A stretch of 64,000 nt of DNA from Mycolicibacterium elephantis DSM 44368 (GCF_004014805.1 NZ_ATDN01000019.1:1-64000), one strand, 5' to 3'. Positions 1 through 7,922 are shown, counted from the first letter of the stretch. The notes: generated from the sequence alone by a model not told the origin. A program made the numbers and translations.

Positions 1-423
1 CAGGGACCGACACGCCGCCATCACTTACACCACTCCCCGGGACGTTCCCCGGTCGAGGCCGTCGGCAAGGTTTCGGAGGCGCTGGAGTGTGTCGAGCGCG
101 CCCACGGCGACCTGTACTCGTTTCACCAGTTGATCGGCCACGCCGACCTGATGCTGGGCCAAGCCTGTGACATGTTGCGGTCGGCGGGCCATGACGCCGT
201 GGCGGATCGACTCGAGACCGAAGTGGTGGGCCGAAACGTCCTGCACGGCCGGTGGACGTTTCAGATCGTCGAGGACTTCGACGACAACTACTGGACGGTC
301 TTCCGTGAACACGAGCGCAGTGTGCGCGACGAACTACAAGGCGGAGCCCGTCATGTGTGGGAGGAGGAGATGAAGGATCGGCGCCGCACCGACGGCCGTC
401 CTGGTCACGAACGTCGGCCGTGA
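1..423 (+). CDS. Hypothetical protein, 5' end outside window
   Basis: The frame is open from the first base to a TGA, giving the last 140 residues of a protein that begins upstream of the window. The visible part is acidic and helix-rich, with segments such as VEAVGKVSEALECVERAHGD and WTFQIVEDFDDNYWTVFREH, and no membrane segment. I do not recognise a family. A TTG at 130 would give a 97-residue version, but the frame stays open through the edge, so I read it as truncated. Its last 19 bases overlap the 3' end of the convergent PRC-barrel gene. Confidence 0.5.
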   Translation, partial: QGPTRRHHLHHSPGRSPVEAVGKVSEALECVERAHGDLYSFHQLIGHADLMLGQACDMLRSAGHDAVADRLETEVVGRNVLHGRWTFQIVEDFDDNYWTVFREHERSVRDELQGGARHVWEEEMKDRRRTDGRPGHERRP

Positions 424-767
424 GCGGCAGGTGCGTCTTGCAGCGCTGCCGAGTACCGCGTGTAACCGGGGAGTAGCGTGACGTGGTCGGAGCCGACCCG
501 GGCGACGTCGGCCCAGGCCGCCAAAAACGTACCCCGATGTCCCCAACGCAGCAGTCCGGCAATCATTTTCGGGCCGTTGATGTCGATGCGCTCGTAGCCG
601 AGAAACGAGCCCTTGCTGTGCGGGCTGATCACCAGCCCGAGCACTCTGGGCGTCGGCGGGTCGTCCGAGAGGTCGCCGGCGACGGTCAGACGCACGTCGA
701 CAACGGTGCCCAACCGGTTGGAGCCCGCGTCGATGACCCGCAGCCCCAAGAGGCTACTCAGCTGCAT
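405..767 (-). CDS. PRC-barrel domain protein
   Basis: A 120-residue soluble protein. Its N-terminus, LSSLLGLRVIDAGSNRLGTV, is typical of a PRC-barrel (a small beta-barrel also found in ribosome maturation and photosynthetic reaction-centre proteins). An upstream ATG would add 21 residues, but the ATG at 767 follows a good GGGAGG ribosome site and starts directly on the domain. It overlaps the upstream gene by 14 bases and lies last in a leftward operon with a second PRC-like protein and an Nramp-family transporter, an association that suggests a role beside metal transport. Exact function unknown. Confidence 0.72.
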   Translation of the reverse strand: MQLSSLLGLRVIDAGSNRLGTVVDVRLTVAGDLSDDPPTPRVLGLVISPHSKGSFLGYERIDINGPKMIAGLLRWGHRGTFLAAWADVARVGSDHVTLLPGYTRYSAALQDAPAAHGRRS

Positions 768-1152
768 GACGGCCTCCCGGTATGTGCTTGACGATCCGGT
801 CGCGCAACCACCGCTCCACCCACTGGACATCGAAACGCATGTCGTTCGGCTTCAGCTTCACCGTGATGCCGACGGAACGGACCAGGCGCCAGGGGATCTC
901 CTGCAGGTTCGACCGCGGCGGCGTGCCTCCGAAGATGCGCGTCGCCACCACCTTGCCGGACAGCAGGGCGGTCACTCGGGGCGGTTCGGAACCGTGCGGA
1001 ATGTCTTGGTCCACGTCGATGCCGGTCAACTCGAGATCGTCGACGATGCCGACCGGATCGTCGTCGTCGTCGACGAGTTGCCGGTCCAACAGCTGCAGAC
1101 GGGCATCGAGGGCCCGGCCGCGATGGGGCTTGAGTGCGGGTTCGGTGGTCAT
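754..1152 (-). CDS. Second PRC-barrel-like protein of the transporter operon
   Basis: A 132-residue protein starting at an ATG that overlaps the stop of the upstream transporter gene (ATGA). The early segment ARLQLLDRQLVDDDDDPVGI followed by VDDLEL resembles the first strands of a PRC-barrel, with an acidic run in the middle. The C-terminus (FDVQWVERWLRDRIVKHIPG) is a basic amphipathic helix. The frame is open much further upstream, but that part is the shadow of the transporter gene. Operon position suggests a cytosolic accessory to the transporter; no catalytic motif is visible. Confidence 0.65.
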   Translation of the reverse strand: MTTEPALKPHRGRALDARLQLLDRQLVDDDDDPVGIVDDLELTGIDVDQDIPHGSEPPRVTALLSGKVVATRIFGGTPPRSNLQEIPWRLVRSVGITVKLKPNDMRFDVQWVERWLRDRIVKHIPGGRHAAE

Positions 1153-2366
1153 TGTCCGGCTCCTGTCACGATCATCAGCGGAATCGCCATCAACGACGCG
1201 GCCAGGATGATGACGAGGTAGAGGGAGCCCAGCGCGTTGAGCACCCTGCCGTTGGTCCGGTCGCCCATGTAGGCCGGGTCGTTGGCGACGACGAGGATCG
1301 GCAGGTAGGTCAGGGGCAGCGCGATCGCGGAGAACACCACGGAGTACTCGGTGACCAGGATCGGGTCCACCCCGGTGAACAGCACTGCCACCGCCGCCAC
1401 GATGGACACGAACATCAGAACGTGAAAGCGCGCCGCGTCGGCGGGGCGGCGGAACTTGCCCCACGGCCAGCCGAGATACTGCGCGACCGTGTACCCGGCG
1501 GACAACGCCGTCTCCAGTGCCGCGCCGAAGGTGGCGGCGATGGCGAAGGCCAGCGCCAGCTTTCCGCCCGCCGCCACCACCGGCATGACGACCTGCGACA
1601 GCGCCGTCACCTCGATTTGGTTGGGCAACAGGACGATCGCCGCGCCCGCGGCGATCGCGATGGACAGCAACCCACCGAAGGGAAAGCCCACCATGACGTT
1701 CAGGCGTGCCACGCCGAGGTCTTTCGGGGTCCAGTGTTCCTCCACGGCGCCCGAGGAGAAAAAGAACACCTCGTAGGGCGTCATCGCCGCACCGAACAGC
1801 GCGATCGCGAAATACCAGTACGTCGCCCCCGATTCCGATTCCGGAATGCTCGGCGCGGTCGCCTGATGGGCCAGGTTCGACCAGTCCGGGCCCAGCATGA
1901 ACACGGCGACTGCGAAGACGATCAGGCACAGGCCCATCAGCCCGGCCACGTTCTCCATGACCTTGAACTTGACGCGCCAGATCACCACCCACACCGCGAA
2001 CGCGGCGACCGGGAACCACATCATCGGACCGAGGTCGGTGGCCAGCTGCAGAGCCAGCGCGATACCACCGATCTCGGCGGTCAACGTCATCAGGTTGATG
2101 AAGAACGATGCGCTCAGGTTCGCCGCGGCGGTTCATGGCCCCAGCCGTTCCCGGATGATCTCGAAGGTCGCTCGTCCGCTCACCGCGGCCACCCGGCCGG
2201 CCATCTCGGAGAACAGGCAGATACCGATGACGCCGACCACCACCACCCAGGCGAGCGACAGCCCGAACCGCGACCCGACGACCGCGTTCATCACCAGGTC
2301 GCCGATGTCGAGGAACCCGCCGATCGCGGTCAGGATGCCGAGCGCCACCCCGAAAAGCTTGGCCAT
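1149..2366 (-). pseudogene. Nramp-family divalent-metal transporter interrupted by one in-frame TGA
   Basis: Two adjacent open stretches lie in the same frame, 1149-2132 and 2136-2366, separated only by a TGA at 2133-2135. Read through, they give about 405 residues, a normal Nramp length, with continuous homology: the first part ends FEIIRERLGP and the second continues TAAANLSASFFINLMTLTAE, where family members carry Arg at the stop position. A C-to-T change in a CGA codon would explain it. About ten hydrophobic segments are visible. The usual metal-site motifs are altered: DIGD in the first helix instead of DPGN, and MTPYE where MPH is usual. The product is probably non-functional unless the stop is read through. 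The first ATG overlaps the upstream gene's stop. Confidence 0.8.
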
Positions 2367-2776
2367 CAGCGGTAGCCGGCTTCGAGCTCCTGCGACGACC
2401 TCGCCAGCTCGGCGCGCACGGCCGCCACGCCGGGCTGCTCATCGACGTCGCGCAGCACGGCCGACGCCGCGTTGAGTTCCGCGATGATCGCCGTCATCGA
2501 CTCGGTCAGCACCCGCTGACGTCGCACGTCGACGGGGTCCTGGGCACGCAGGACGACAATTCCGTTGTACGCCTTGGCCACATCGTCGCGGGCATCGGTG
2601 ATCTGCACGCTGGCCAGCTGGGTCGTCGAGCGGCCCTGGGTCCACAGATCCAACGCCGCCACGCCGCTGTGTGCGGCCGAGGTGGTTTCCTCCATCGCCT
2701 GGGCGAGTCGGCCCGGCATGCCGTCCCGATATGCGGGACAGCGCGTCAACAGCAGGGCCAGGCCGACGGCCAGCAC
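2366..2776 (-). CDS. Membrane-anchored hypothetical protein
   Basis: A 136-residue protein with one N-terminal hydrophobic stretch (VLAVGLALLL), then a helical, Ala/Glu/Asp-rich extracytoplasmic-type domain (MTAIIAELNAASAVLRDVDE). The start is uncertain: GTG at 2776 lies inside the hydrophobic segment, and the frame stays open upstream to a TAG at 2852 without a better ATG/GTG, so the true start may be a rarer codon further out, which would restore a complete signal anchor. The gene ends on the ATG of the transporter gene and is probably co-transcribed with it. No family recognised. Confidence 0.55.
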   Translation of the reverse strand: MLAVGLALLLTRCPAYRDGMPGRLAQAMEETTSAAHSGVAALDLWTQGRSTTQLASVQITDARDDVAKAYNGIVVLRAQDPVDVRRQRVLTESMTAIIAELNAASAVLRDVDEQPGVAAVRAELARSSQELEAGYR

Positions 2777-2851
2777 CGTCAGCAGAAGTATCGGACGGGC
2801 GCGCCGCAGGCGCTCGCCCTGGCTTGCCGTCGCGGCCCCCGTCAGCCCGTC

Positions 2852-3049
2852 CTATCCGACGTAGTCGTCCGGGTCCAGGTCAGCGATCTGCTGTTGTTCC
2901 TGCCAGTCCGACGCGCTGGTCTCCAACGGCACACTTCGATCTTGATCGTCGAGCGCGTCGTCGTCGTCGGGCGTCGATTCGGCTGGACGTTGCTGATCCA
3001 CCGCGTCGGCTACGGGCACGTCCCAGGGAACCTCTTCGCTGTCCTGCAT
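2852..3049 (-). CDS. Small acidic hypothetical protein, 65 aa
   Basis: A short acidic, likely disordered protein starting MQDSEEVPWDVPVADAVDQQ and ending DLDPDDYVG. The pattern of an early VADAV-QQRP segment and a late PLET-DWQEQ segment is, from memory, that of a small mycobacterial protein of unknown function. The frame extends upstream to 3274 but that extension is arginine-rich shadow sequence. It is the first gene of the leftward run that leads into the transporter operon. No function can be given. Confidence 0.6.
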   Translation of the reverse strand: MQDSEEVPWDVPVADAVDQQRPAESTPDDDDALDDQDRSVPLETSASDWQEQQQIADLDPDDYVG

Positions 3050-3190
3050 ATCGATCAACCTACCCCCGACGTCATCACGGAAAACACATTCTGACCAGGT
3101 GGGGTACAGGATGCGAAATGCAGCCCGTCCACTTTGCGAACAGTCGCGAAGAATCGTTTTGCCCGCGAAGCGCTCGGGTACGCGCTCGGC

Positions 3191-3517
3191 ATGTCGGTTC
3201 CCACGCCTGTGCCTTCGGTGCTGCTGTGGCATGTGCACGGGTCCTGGACCGAGGCGTTCGTCGCCGGACCGCACCGCTATCTGACTCCGGTCAACTCAGA
3301 GCGCGACGCCGACGGCCGCGGTCTGTGCGGCCGGAATTGGCCGCAGGCACAGGAAATTCCGTTGTCTCAGCTGCGCGATGAAGACGTCGATCTCGTGGTG
3401 TTGCAGCGGCCCCACGAACTCGAGCTGGCAACTCGATGGCTGGGTCGCAGGCCCGGACTTGACGTGCCCACCGCGCGGCTGTTGCCCGAGGTGGCACGGC
3501 GGCGGGTGCGCGCATGA
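3191..3517 (+). pseudogene. Truncated N-terminal remnant of a glycosyltransferase
   Basis: The translation begins MSVPTPVPSVLLWHVHGSWT and continues EAFVAGPHRYLTPVNSERDA, which is the start of a mycobacterial glycosyltransferase normally followed by 200 or more further residues. Here it stops after about 108 residues, a short Arg-rich tail after the segment GRRPGLDVP. The middle and C-terminal nucleotide-sugar binding half is missing, so I read it as a remnant left by a deletion. A TTG at 3134 would add 19 residues without support. It precedes an intact GT4 gene by 19 bases; an original tandem pair is likely. Confidence 0.6.
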
Positions 3518-3536
3518 GACGGGAGGAGGACGCCGA

Positions 3537-4763
3537 ATGAAGATCGCCATGGTGTCCGAGCATGCGAGCCCGCTTGCGGCGCTGGGCGGCGCCGATGCGG
3601 GCGGGCAGCACGTACACGTCGCGGAGTTGTCGGCGGCGCTCGCCAAACGCGGCCATCATGTGACCGTCTACACCCGAAGAGACGACCCCGGGCTGCCCGA
3701 CCGCGTCGAGACGGCACGCGGTTACACCGTCGTGCATGTGCCGGCCGGGCCTCCCGAACAGATACCCAAGGACCAGCTGCTGGCCCACATGGGGCCGTTC
3801 GCCCAGTTTCTCGACGCCGAGTGGGCCGCGGACCGGCCCGACGTCGCACATGCCCACTTCTGGATGTCCGGCATCGCAACGCAATTGGCGGCTCGTCATC
3901 TGAATCTGCCTGCGGTGCAGACGTTTCACGCGCTGGGCGTGGTCAAGCGCCGTTATCAGGGTGTCAATACCAGCCCGTCGGAACGGTTGTATCTGGAGGC
4001 GACGATCGCACGTACCGCCACCTGGGTCGCGGCCACCTGCACCGACGAGGTGTTCGAGCTGATGCGGATGGGCAGGTCCCGCAGCCGCATCTCCGTGGTG
4101 CCGTGCGGGGTCGACCTCGATCTGTTCAATCCAGAGGGGCCGACGGCCGCCCGCGACAGGTATCGGCGGATCGTCAGCGTCGGAAGGTTCGTGCCGCGCA
4201 AGGGCTTTGATGTGATGGTCCGCGCATTGCCCTACATTCCCGACGCCGAGCTGGTGATCGTGGGTGGACCGGACATCGCGCACCTGGAATCCGACCAGGA
4301 GGCGCTCCGGCTGCGTGCGCTCGCGGAGGAACTCGGAGTCGGCGACCGGGTGAGGTTGTACGGATCCGTGGCCCGTGAGGACATGCCGGCCATCCTCCGA
4401 TCGGCCGACGTGGTGGCGTGCACCCCCTGGTACGAACCGTTCGGCATCGTGCCCCTGGAGGCGATGGCGTGTGGCGTTCCGGTCGTCGCCTCCGCGGTTG
4501 GCGGCATGCTCGACACCGTCGTGCACGACGTCACCGGCCGACTGGTCCGACCCAGACGTCCCGAGCAGGTCGCCGCCAGCGTGAACCACCTGCTGCGTGA
4601 CGACTTCCTGCGTCAAAGCCTCGGGGCGGCGGGGCGTGACCGAGCCCGGGCCCGCTATTCGTGGGACCGCATCGCCGCGGACACTCAGCGCATCTACGAC
4701 CGCCTGGCGCCCGCGCGCTTCGAGCGGGCCGCGGCACCGGCGACGAGCCTGTCATCGGGATGA
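3537..4763 (+). CDS. GT4-family glycosyltransferase
   Basis: A 408-residue GT-B fold enzyme that would transfer a sugar from a nucleotide donor to an unknown acceptor. The N-terminus MKIAMVSEHASPLAALGG and the GGQHVHVAELSAAL loop form the first Rossmann half; SVGRFVPRKGFDVMVRALP marks the second; the donor-binding EX7E motif is seen in YEPFGIVPLEAMACGVPVV. It resembles MshA-like enzymes, but I cannot assign the substrate. The ATG at 3537 follows a strong GGGAGGAGG ribosome site. It lies directly downstream of a truncated glycosyltransferase. Confidence 0.85.
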   Translation: MKIAMVSEHASPLAALGGADAGGQHVHVAELSAALAKRGHHVTVYTRRDDPGLPDRVETARGYTVVHVPAGPPEQIPKDQLLAHMGPFAQFLDAEWAADRPDVAHAHFWMSGIATQLAARHLNLPAVQTFHALGVVKRRYQGVNTSPSERLYLEATIARTATWVAATCTDEVFELMRMGRSRSRISVVPCGVDLDLFNPEGPTAARDRYRRIVSVGRFVPRKGFDVMVRALPYIPDAELVIVGGPDIAHLESDQEALRLRALAEELGVGDRVRLYGSVAREDMPAILRSADVVACTPWYEPFGIVPLEAMACGVPVVASAVGGMLDTVVHDVTGRLVRPRRPEQVAASVNHLLRDDFLRQSLGAAGRDRARARYSWDRIAADTQRIYDRLAPARFERAAAPATSLSSG

Positions 4764-4952
4764 CCGGCTCACTGCGCCTCTCAGCATGATCACCGTTTCC
4801 ACGGCCGGCTCGGGTCCGGTCAACATCGGCAATCCGGACGGCTGTGCTACGTCGACGCGCTGGTGGCGCTGGGGCCGCTGGCCGAGTCTGAGCTTGTGCA
4901 CGCAAAACCGCGGAAGCGGCGTGCATATCTTCAGTGTCGAGCAGTGCGAGGA
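4764..4952. other. Intergenic stretch without a supported gene
   Basis: 189 bases between the convergent GT4 and topoisomerase genes. Short open frames exist on the plus strand, including one from an ATG near 4789 that ends at 4956, but the translation is Trp/Arg-rich and has no recognisable pattern. No clear hairpin is visible. Confidence 0.4.
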
Positions 4953-5969
4953 CTAACCCTTGGCGACCTTGCGGATCAGCCGCGCCGTGCCGCGGTCGAG
5001 AATCGCCTGACGCTCGCTGTCCGCCTTGGTTCTGGCCGCGCGCCGTGCCGCCGCGGCGATGGTCAGACCCGACTCGTAGCCCTCGACCACGCGCGGGTCG
5101 ACATAAGAGCTGCGCGCCACCGCTGGGGTGTTGCCGAGATCCTCGGCAACCTCCTTCATCACGGCGGCCTCGACCCGCTTGACGACGGTCTTGTTCACCG
5201 GAGGGTCGGCGTCGACGAACGCCGCGGCGGCCAGCACCGTGCCATGCCAGGTCCGCAGATCCTTGACGGTGTACTCGTCGCCGACCAGTTCCTTGAACCG
5301 GCTGTTGAGGTCGTCGGCGTGAATGTCGGACCAGCCCGAACCGTTGCGGTAGACCAGGAACCGCTCACCGCGGTCGGGCCGGCGCAGCAGCGCCCGCACC
5401 GATCTGATCACCTCGGCGTCCTCGAGGTGCAGGGTCCGGCGCACCCCGCTCTTGGCCGGGTAGTCGAACTCCACTACGTGACGGTGCATCGTGATGTGCT
5501 CACAGAGCAGCGTCGCGATACCGAACGAGTTGTTCTCCTCGGCGTACTGCTCACTGCCTGCCCGGAAGTAGCCGAGATCGAGCAGGTGCAGTGCCAGCGC
5601 GAGGATCCGGTCGCGCTCCAGCCCTCGACGGCGCAGATCCGCTGCGATGCGCCGGCGCATCTCGGGCAGTGCCGCCGACAGCTCGAGGACCCGGTCGAAC
5701 TTCTCCTCGCTGCGCTCCTGCTGCCACCGCTGGTGGTAGAGGTACTGGCGCCGCCCGGCGGCATCTGTTCCCACGGCCTGGACGTGGCCGTTGGGGTATG
5801 GGCAGATCCACACCCGCTTCCACGCCGGCGGGATCACCAGGTCTTTGATGCGCTCCAGCGTCGCCGCATCGGTGACGGCGGAGCCGTCGGGGTGCTGATA
5901 GGAGAACCCACGTCCGCGCCGCACCCGCCGCAGGCCGGGATCCGTCACGGCACTACGACGAAGCCGCAT
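4953..5969 (-). CDS. DNA topoisomerase IB (poxvirus type)
   Basis: A 338-residue eukaryote/poxvirus-type topoisomerase, which relaxes supercoils through a 3'-phosphotyrosyl intermediate. Landmarks in order: the N-terminal domain with PPAWKRVWICPYPNGHVQAV, the core with AKSGVRRTLHLED and NSRFKELVGDEYTVKDLRTWHG (catalytic Arg and His), and the likely nucleophile Tyr in ARSSYVDPRVVEGYE near the C-terminus. The length fits bacterial members. It starts with MRLRRSAVTDPGLRR at an ATG. To my knowledge M. tuberculosis lacks this gene while many environmental mycobacteria have it, in line with the accessory nature of the left end of the window. Confidence 0.92.
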   Translation of the reverse strand: MRLRRSAVTDPGLRRVRRGRGFSYQHPDGSAVTDAATLERIKDLVIPPAWKRVWICPYPNGHVQAVGTDAAGRRQYLYHQRWQQERSEEKFDRVLELSAALPEMRRRIAADLRRRGLERDRILALALHLLDLGYFRAGSEQYAEENNSFGIATLLCEHITMHRHVVEFDYPAKSGVRRTLHLEDAEVIRSVRALLRRPDRGERFLVYRNGSGWSDIHADDLNSRFKELVGDEYTVKDLRTWHGTVLAAAAFVDADPPVNKTVVKRVEAAVMKEVAEDLGNTPAVARSSYVDPRVVEGYESGLTIAAAARRAARTKADSERQAILDRGTARLIRKVAKG

Positions 5970-6047
5970 GTTTGGTACCTGAGGCCGTGGGGGTACTGCA
6001 CGTGCACCATGGGGAACGAAAACGGAAGAGAAGACCCGGCGGACGTG

Positions 6048-6167
6048 TCATTGCATCATCGGCGCGAGCATGAGGAACGCCGCGGCGTATATCGCCACCG
6101 CGATCAGGACCAACGCCAACAGCACCAGCCCGGCCGTCACCAGGATTTTGCGCAAGCGAGTGTCCAT
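6048..6167 (-). CDS. Small single-pass membrane protein, 39 aa
   Basis: Begins MDTRLRKILVTAGLVLLALV and continues through a single hydrophobic helix to a short C-terminus ending LAPMMQ. A positive N-terminus followed by about 25 hydrophobic residues predicts an inner-membrane protein with its N-terminus inside. Upstream extensions of the frame are arginine-rich shadow. It is divergent from usfX, with about 120 bases between the two starts. Function unknown; the short length keeps confidence moderate. Confidence 0.5.
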   Translation of the reverse strand: MDTRLRKILVTAGLVLLALVLIAVAIYAAAFLMLAPMMQ

Positions 6168-6233
6168 GACCCGGGCATACCCGTTGGCCCCATAGGTCAC
6201 ACGCCGGCCCGCACGGGGTATCGGAGCGCGAGT

Positions 6234-6260
6234 GGTTAGCTGGGAATCAAGGTGGGGTAA
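6234..6260 (+). promoter_or_regulatory. SigF-type promoter of usfX-sigF
   Basis: GGTTA at 6234-6238 and GGGTAA at 6255-6260 are separated by 16 bases. This fits the published mycobacterial SigF consensus (GGTTT, 15-17 bases, GGGTA) and lies 28 bases upstream of the usfX start, which suggests the operon is transcribed by its own sigma factor, as in other mycobacteria. Confidence 0.62.
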
Positions 6261-6288
6261 TCTCGGCTCGACATCGCCGGGAGGGCAA

Positions 6289-6723
6289 ATGGCTGACGCC
6301 GCCAATACCAACAACGGGCACCAACGTGGGGGCTCGGCGGTGGAACTTCGCGTCGCCGCCGAACTCGAGAACCTCGCGGTGCTGCGCACTCTGGTCGCCG
6401 CGGTGGCGACCTTCGAAGACCTCGATTTCGACGCGGTCGCCGATCTGCGGTTGGCCGTCGACGAAGCCTGCACCCGGTTGATCCGGTCGGCCGTACCCGG
6501 CTCCACGCTCCTCGTGGTGATCGACCCCCGACAGGATGCGGTCGTCATCGACGCGTCGACGACGTGCAAGAGCCCCGACATCCTGGCGCCCGGCAGCTTC
6601 AGCTGGCACGTGCTCAGTTCGCTGACCGACGAGGTCCGGACCTTCGAGAACGGGCAGGGCCCGGAGGAGGCGCGGGTGTTCGGGATCTCGATGACGACGA
6701 GACGAGCGAGCTCGCTGCAGTGA
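6289..6723 (+). CDS. usfX: Anti-sigma F factor UsfX (RsbW-type serine kinase fold)
   Basis: A 144-residue protein of the GHKL ATPase/anti-sigma family that binds SigF and keeps it inactive. The segment EDLDFDAVADLRLAVDEACT is the characteristic N-box helix, and the length is close to the M. tuberculosis protein. I chose the ATG at 6289 (MADAANTNNG) because it follows GGGAGG; an upstream GTG at 6232 would place the start inside the promoter. Its stop overlaps the GTG of sigF, so the two are translationally coupled. Release would need an anti-anti-sigma protein; a STAS gene lies just beyond sigF. Confidence 0.92.
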   Translation: MADAANTNNGHQRGGSAVELRVAAELENLAVLRTLVAAVATFEDLDFDAVADLRLAVDEACTRLIRSAVPGSTLLVVIDPRQDAVVIDASTTCKSPDILAPGSFSWHVLSSLTDEVRTFENGQGPEEARVFGISMTTRRASSLQ

Positions 6724-7508
6724 CGCCACCGACGTCGCAGGGTTCGTCATCCCGATCGAACTCTGAGTACGCGGATGTCGCCGACATGTTCCGCGAGCTG
6801 AAGGCAGTTCCGGAAGGCTCGCCGAAGTTCCAGCGTCAGAGGGACCGGATAGTTGAGCGCTGCCTGCCGCTGGCCGACCACATCGCCCGGCGTTTCGACG
6901 GGCGCGGCGAGCCACGCGAAGACCTCGTTCAGGTGGCCCGCGTCGGGTTGGTGAACGCGGTGATCCGCTTCGACGTCGAGACAGGATCGGACTTCGTGTC
7001 GTTCGCGGTGCCCACCATCATGGGTGAGGTTCGCAGGCACTTCCGGGACAACAGCTGGTCGGTCAAGGTGCCCCGCCGGCTCAAGGAACTGCATCTGCGG
7101 CTCGGCGCCGCGACCGCCGAACTGTCGCAGCGGCTCGGCCGTGCGCCGACCGCCTCGGAGTTGGCCGCCGAGCTCGACATGGACCGCGACGAGGTGGTGG
7201 AGGGCCTGGTGGCGGGCAGCTCCTACAACACGCTGTCGATCGACAGCGGCGGAAGCGCCAACGAGGACGCCCCCGCCATCGCCGACACGCTCGGCGACGT
7301 CGACTTCGGCCTCGATCAGATCGAGAACCGAGAAGCCTTGCGGCCGTTGCTCGCCGCGTTACCGGAGCGAGAAAGGACGGTGCTGGTGCTGCGGTTCTTC
7401 GAATCGCTGACCCAGACCCAGATCGCCGAGCGGGTCGGCATCTCCCAGATGCACGTCTCGAGGCTGTTGGCGAAATCCCTAGCGCGACTTCGGGACCAGC
7501 TGCAATAG
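6720..7508 (+). CDS. sigF: RNA polymerase sigma factor SigF
   Basis: A 262-residue group 3 sigma factor for stress and stationary-phase genes. Regions in order: region 2 (RCLPLADHIARRFDGRGEPR, then DLVQVARVGLVNAVIRFDVE and SFAVPTIMGEVRRHFRDNSW), region 3 (LSQRLGRAPTASELAAELDM) and region 4 (LPERERTVLVLRFFESLTQT with a helix-turn-helix in QIAERVGISQMHVSRLL). It closely matches my memory of M. tuberculosis SigF. The GTG at 6720 overlaps the usfX stop by the GTGA arrangement. The last 30 bases overlap the 3' end of the convergent STAS gene. Confidence 0.97.
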   Translation: MTPPTSQGSSSRSNSEYADVADMFRELKAVPEGSPKFQRQRDRIVERCLPLADHIARRFDGRGEPREDLVQVARVGLVNAVIRFDVETGSDFVSFAVPTIMGEVRRHFRDNSWSVKVPRRLKELHLRLGAATAELSQRLGRAPTASELAAELDMDRDEVVEGLVAGSSYNTLSIDSGGSANEDAPAIADTLGDVDFGLDQIENREALRPLLAALPERERTVLVLRFFESLTQTQIAERVGISQMHVSRLLAKSLARLRDQLQ

Positions 7509-7922
7509 CGGTTGCGATTGGCTGTGCACCGCCGAAATCGCTTCGTCCACACTGGTGTATGTCGGCAGGGTGCGATCGGGGTCGCAGACCTTCAGGATCC
7601 GGGCCACCCCGGAGCTGGGCGTCAGCGCCCACTCGATGCGTTCACCCACACAGCGCACGTTGAACGTTTGCAGCGCGGAAAAGCCTGCGGTGCCGAAGAA
7701 TTCGACACCGGACAGGTCGAGTATCAAACGGTTGATCTGGCCGGCGTGGCGCAGTGCGTACTCGATGAACTCTTGGGAATTCGCCGCGTCGATCTCACCG
7801 TGTGCGCTGATGACAGCGGTGTCCGACCGCAGCCACTGGGTGGTGAAACGCGCGGTACGGCAGGTGACCGTGTCGGCGGTGGGCTCTTGCGAAGCTGCTT
7901 GTGTATCAGATGTGGTGGACAT
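7479..7922 (-). CDS. STAS-domain anti-anti-sigma factor antagonist
   Basis: A 147-residue protein with a SpoIIAA-like STAS domain over about residues 25-125. The key loop reads LDLSGVEFFGTAGFSALQTF, where Bacillus SpoIIAA has a phosphorylated Ser; here Thr or the later Ser would be candidates. Such proteins bind RsbW-type anti-sigma factors and free the sigma factor. I chose the ATG at 7922, which follows GGAG; an ATG at 7937 adds five residues. It runs against sigF and overlaps it by 30 bases. Its location suggests it acts on UsfX, but mycobacteria have several such antagonists, so the partner is inferred. Confidence 0.82.
   Translation of the reverse strand: MSTTSDTQAASQEPTADTVTCRTARFTTQWLRSDTAVISAHGEIDAANSQEFIEYALRHAGQINRLILDLSGVEFFGTAGFSALQTFNVRCVGERIEWALTPSSGVARILKVCDPDRTLPTYTSVDEAISAVHSQSQPLLQLVPKSR

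Noticed and set aside
2090..2136. Frameshift in the Nramp gene
   Set aside because: Both halves are in the same frame (starts differ by a multiple of three), so the lesion is a nonsense codon, not a frameshift.
754..2442. 562-codon open frame on the minus strand
   Set aside because: Only its last 132 codons look like protein; the rest is Arg/Gly-rich shadow of the transporter gene in another frame.
2776..2854. The TAG at 2852 as a second nonsense codon joining two small genes
   Set aside because: The acidic 65-aa protein and the membrane protein are of different character, and small proteins like the former stand alone elsewhere as I recall; ordinary stop preferred.
4597..4956. Plus-strand frame ending between the GT4 and topoisomerase genes
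   Set aside because: Most of it is shadow of the GT4 gene and the rest is Trp/Arg-rich without a start signal.
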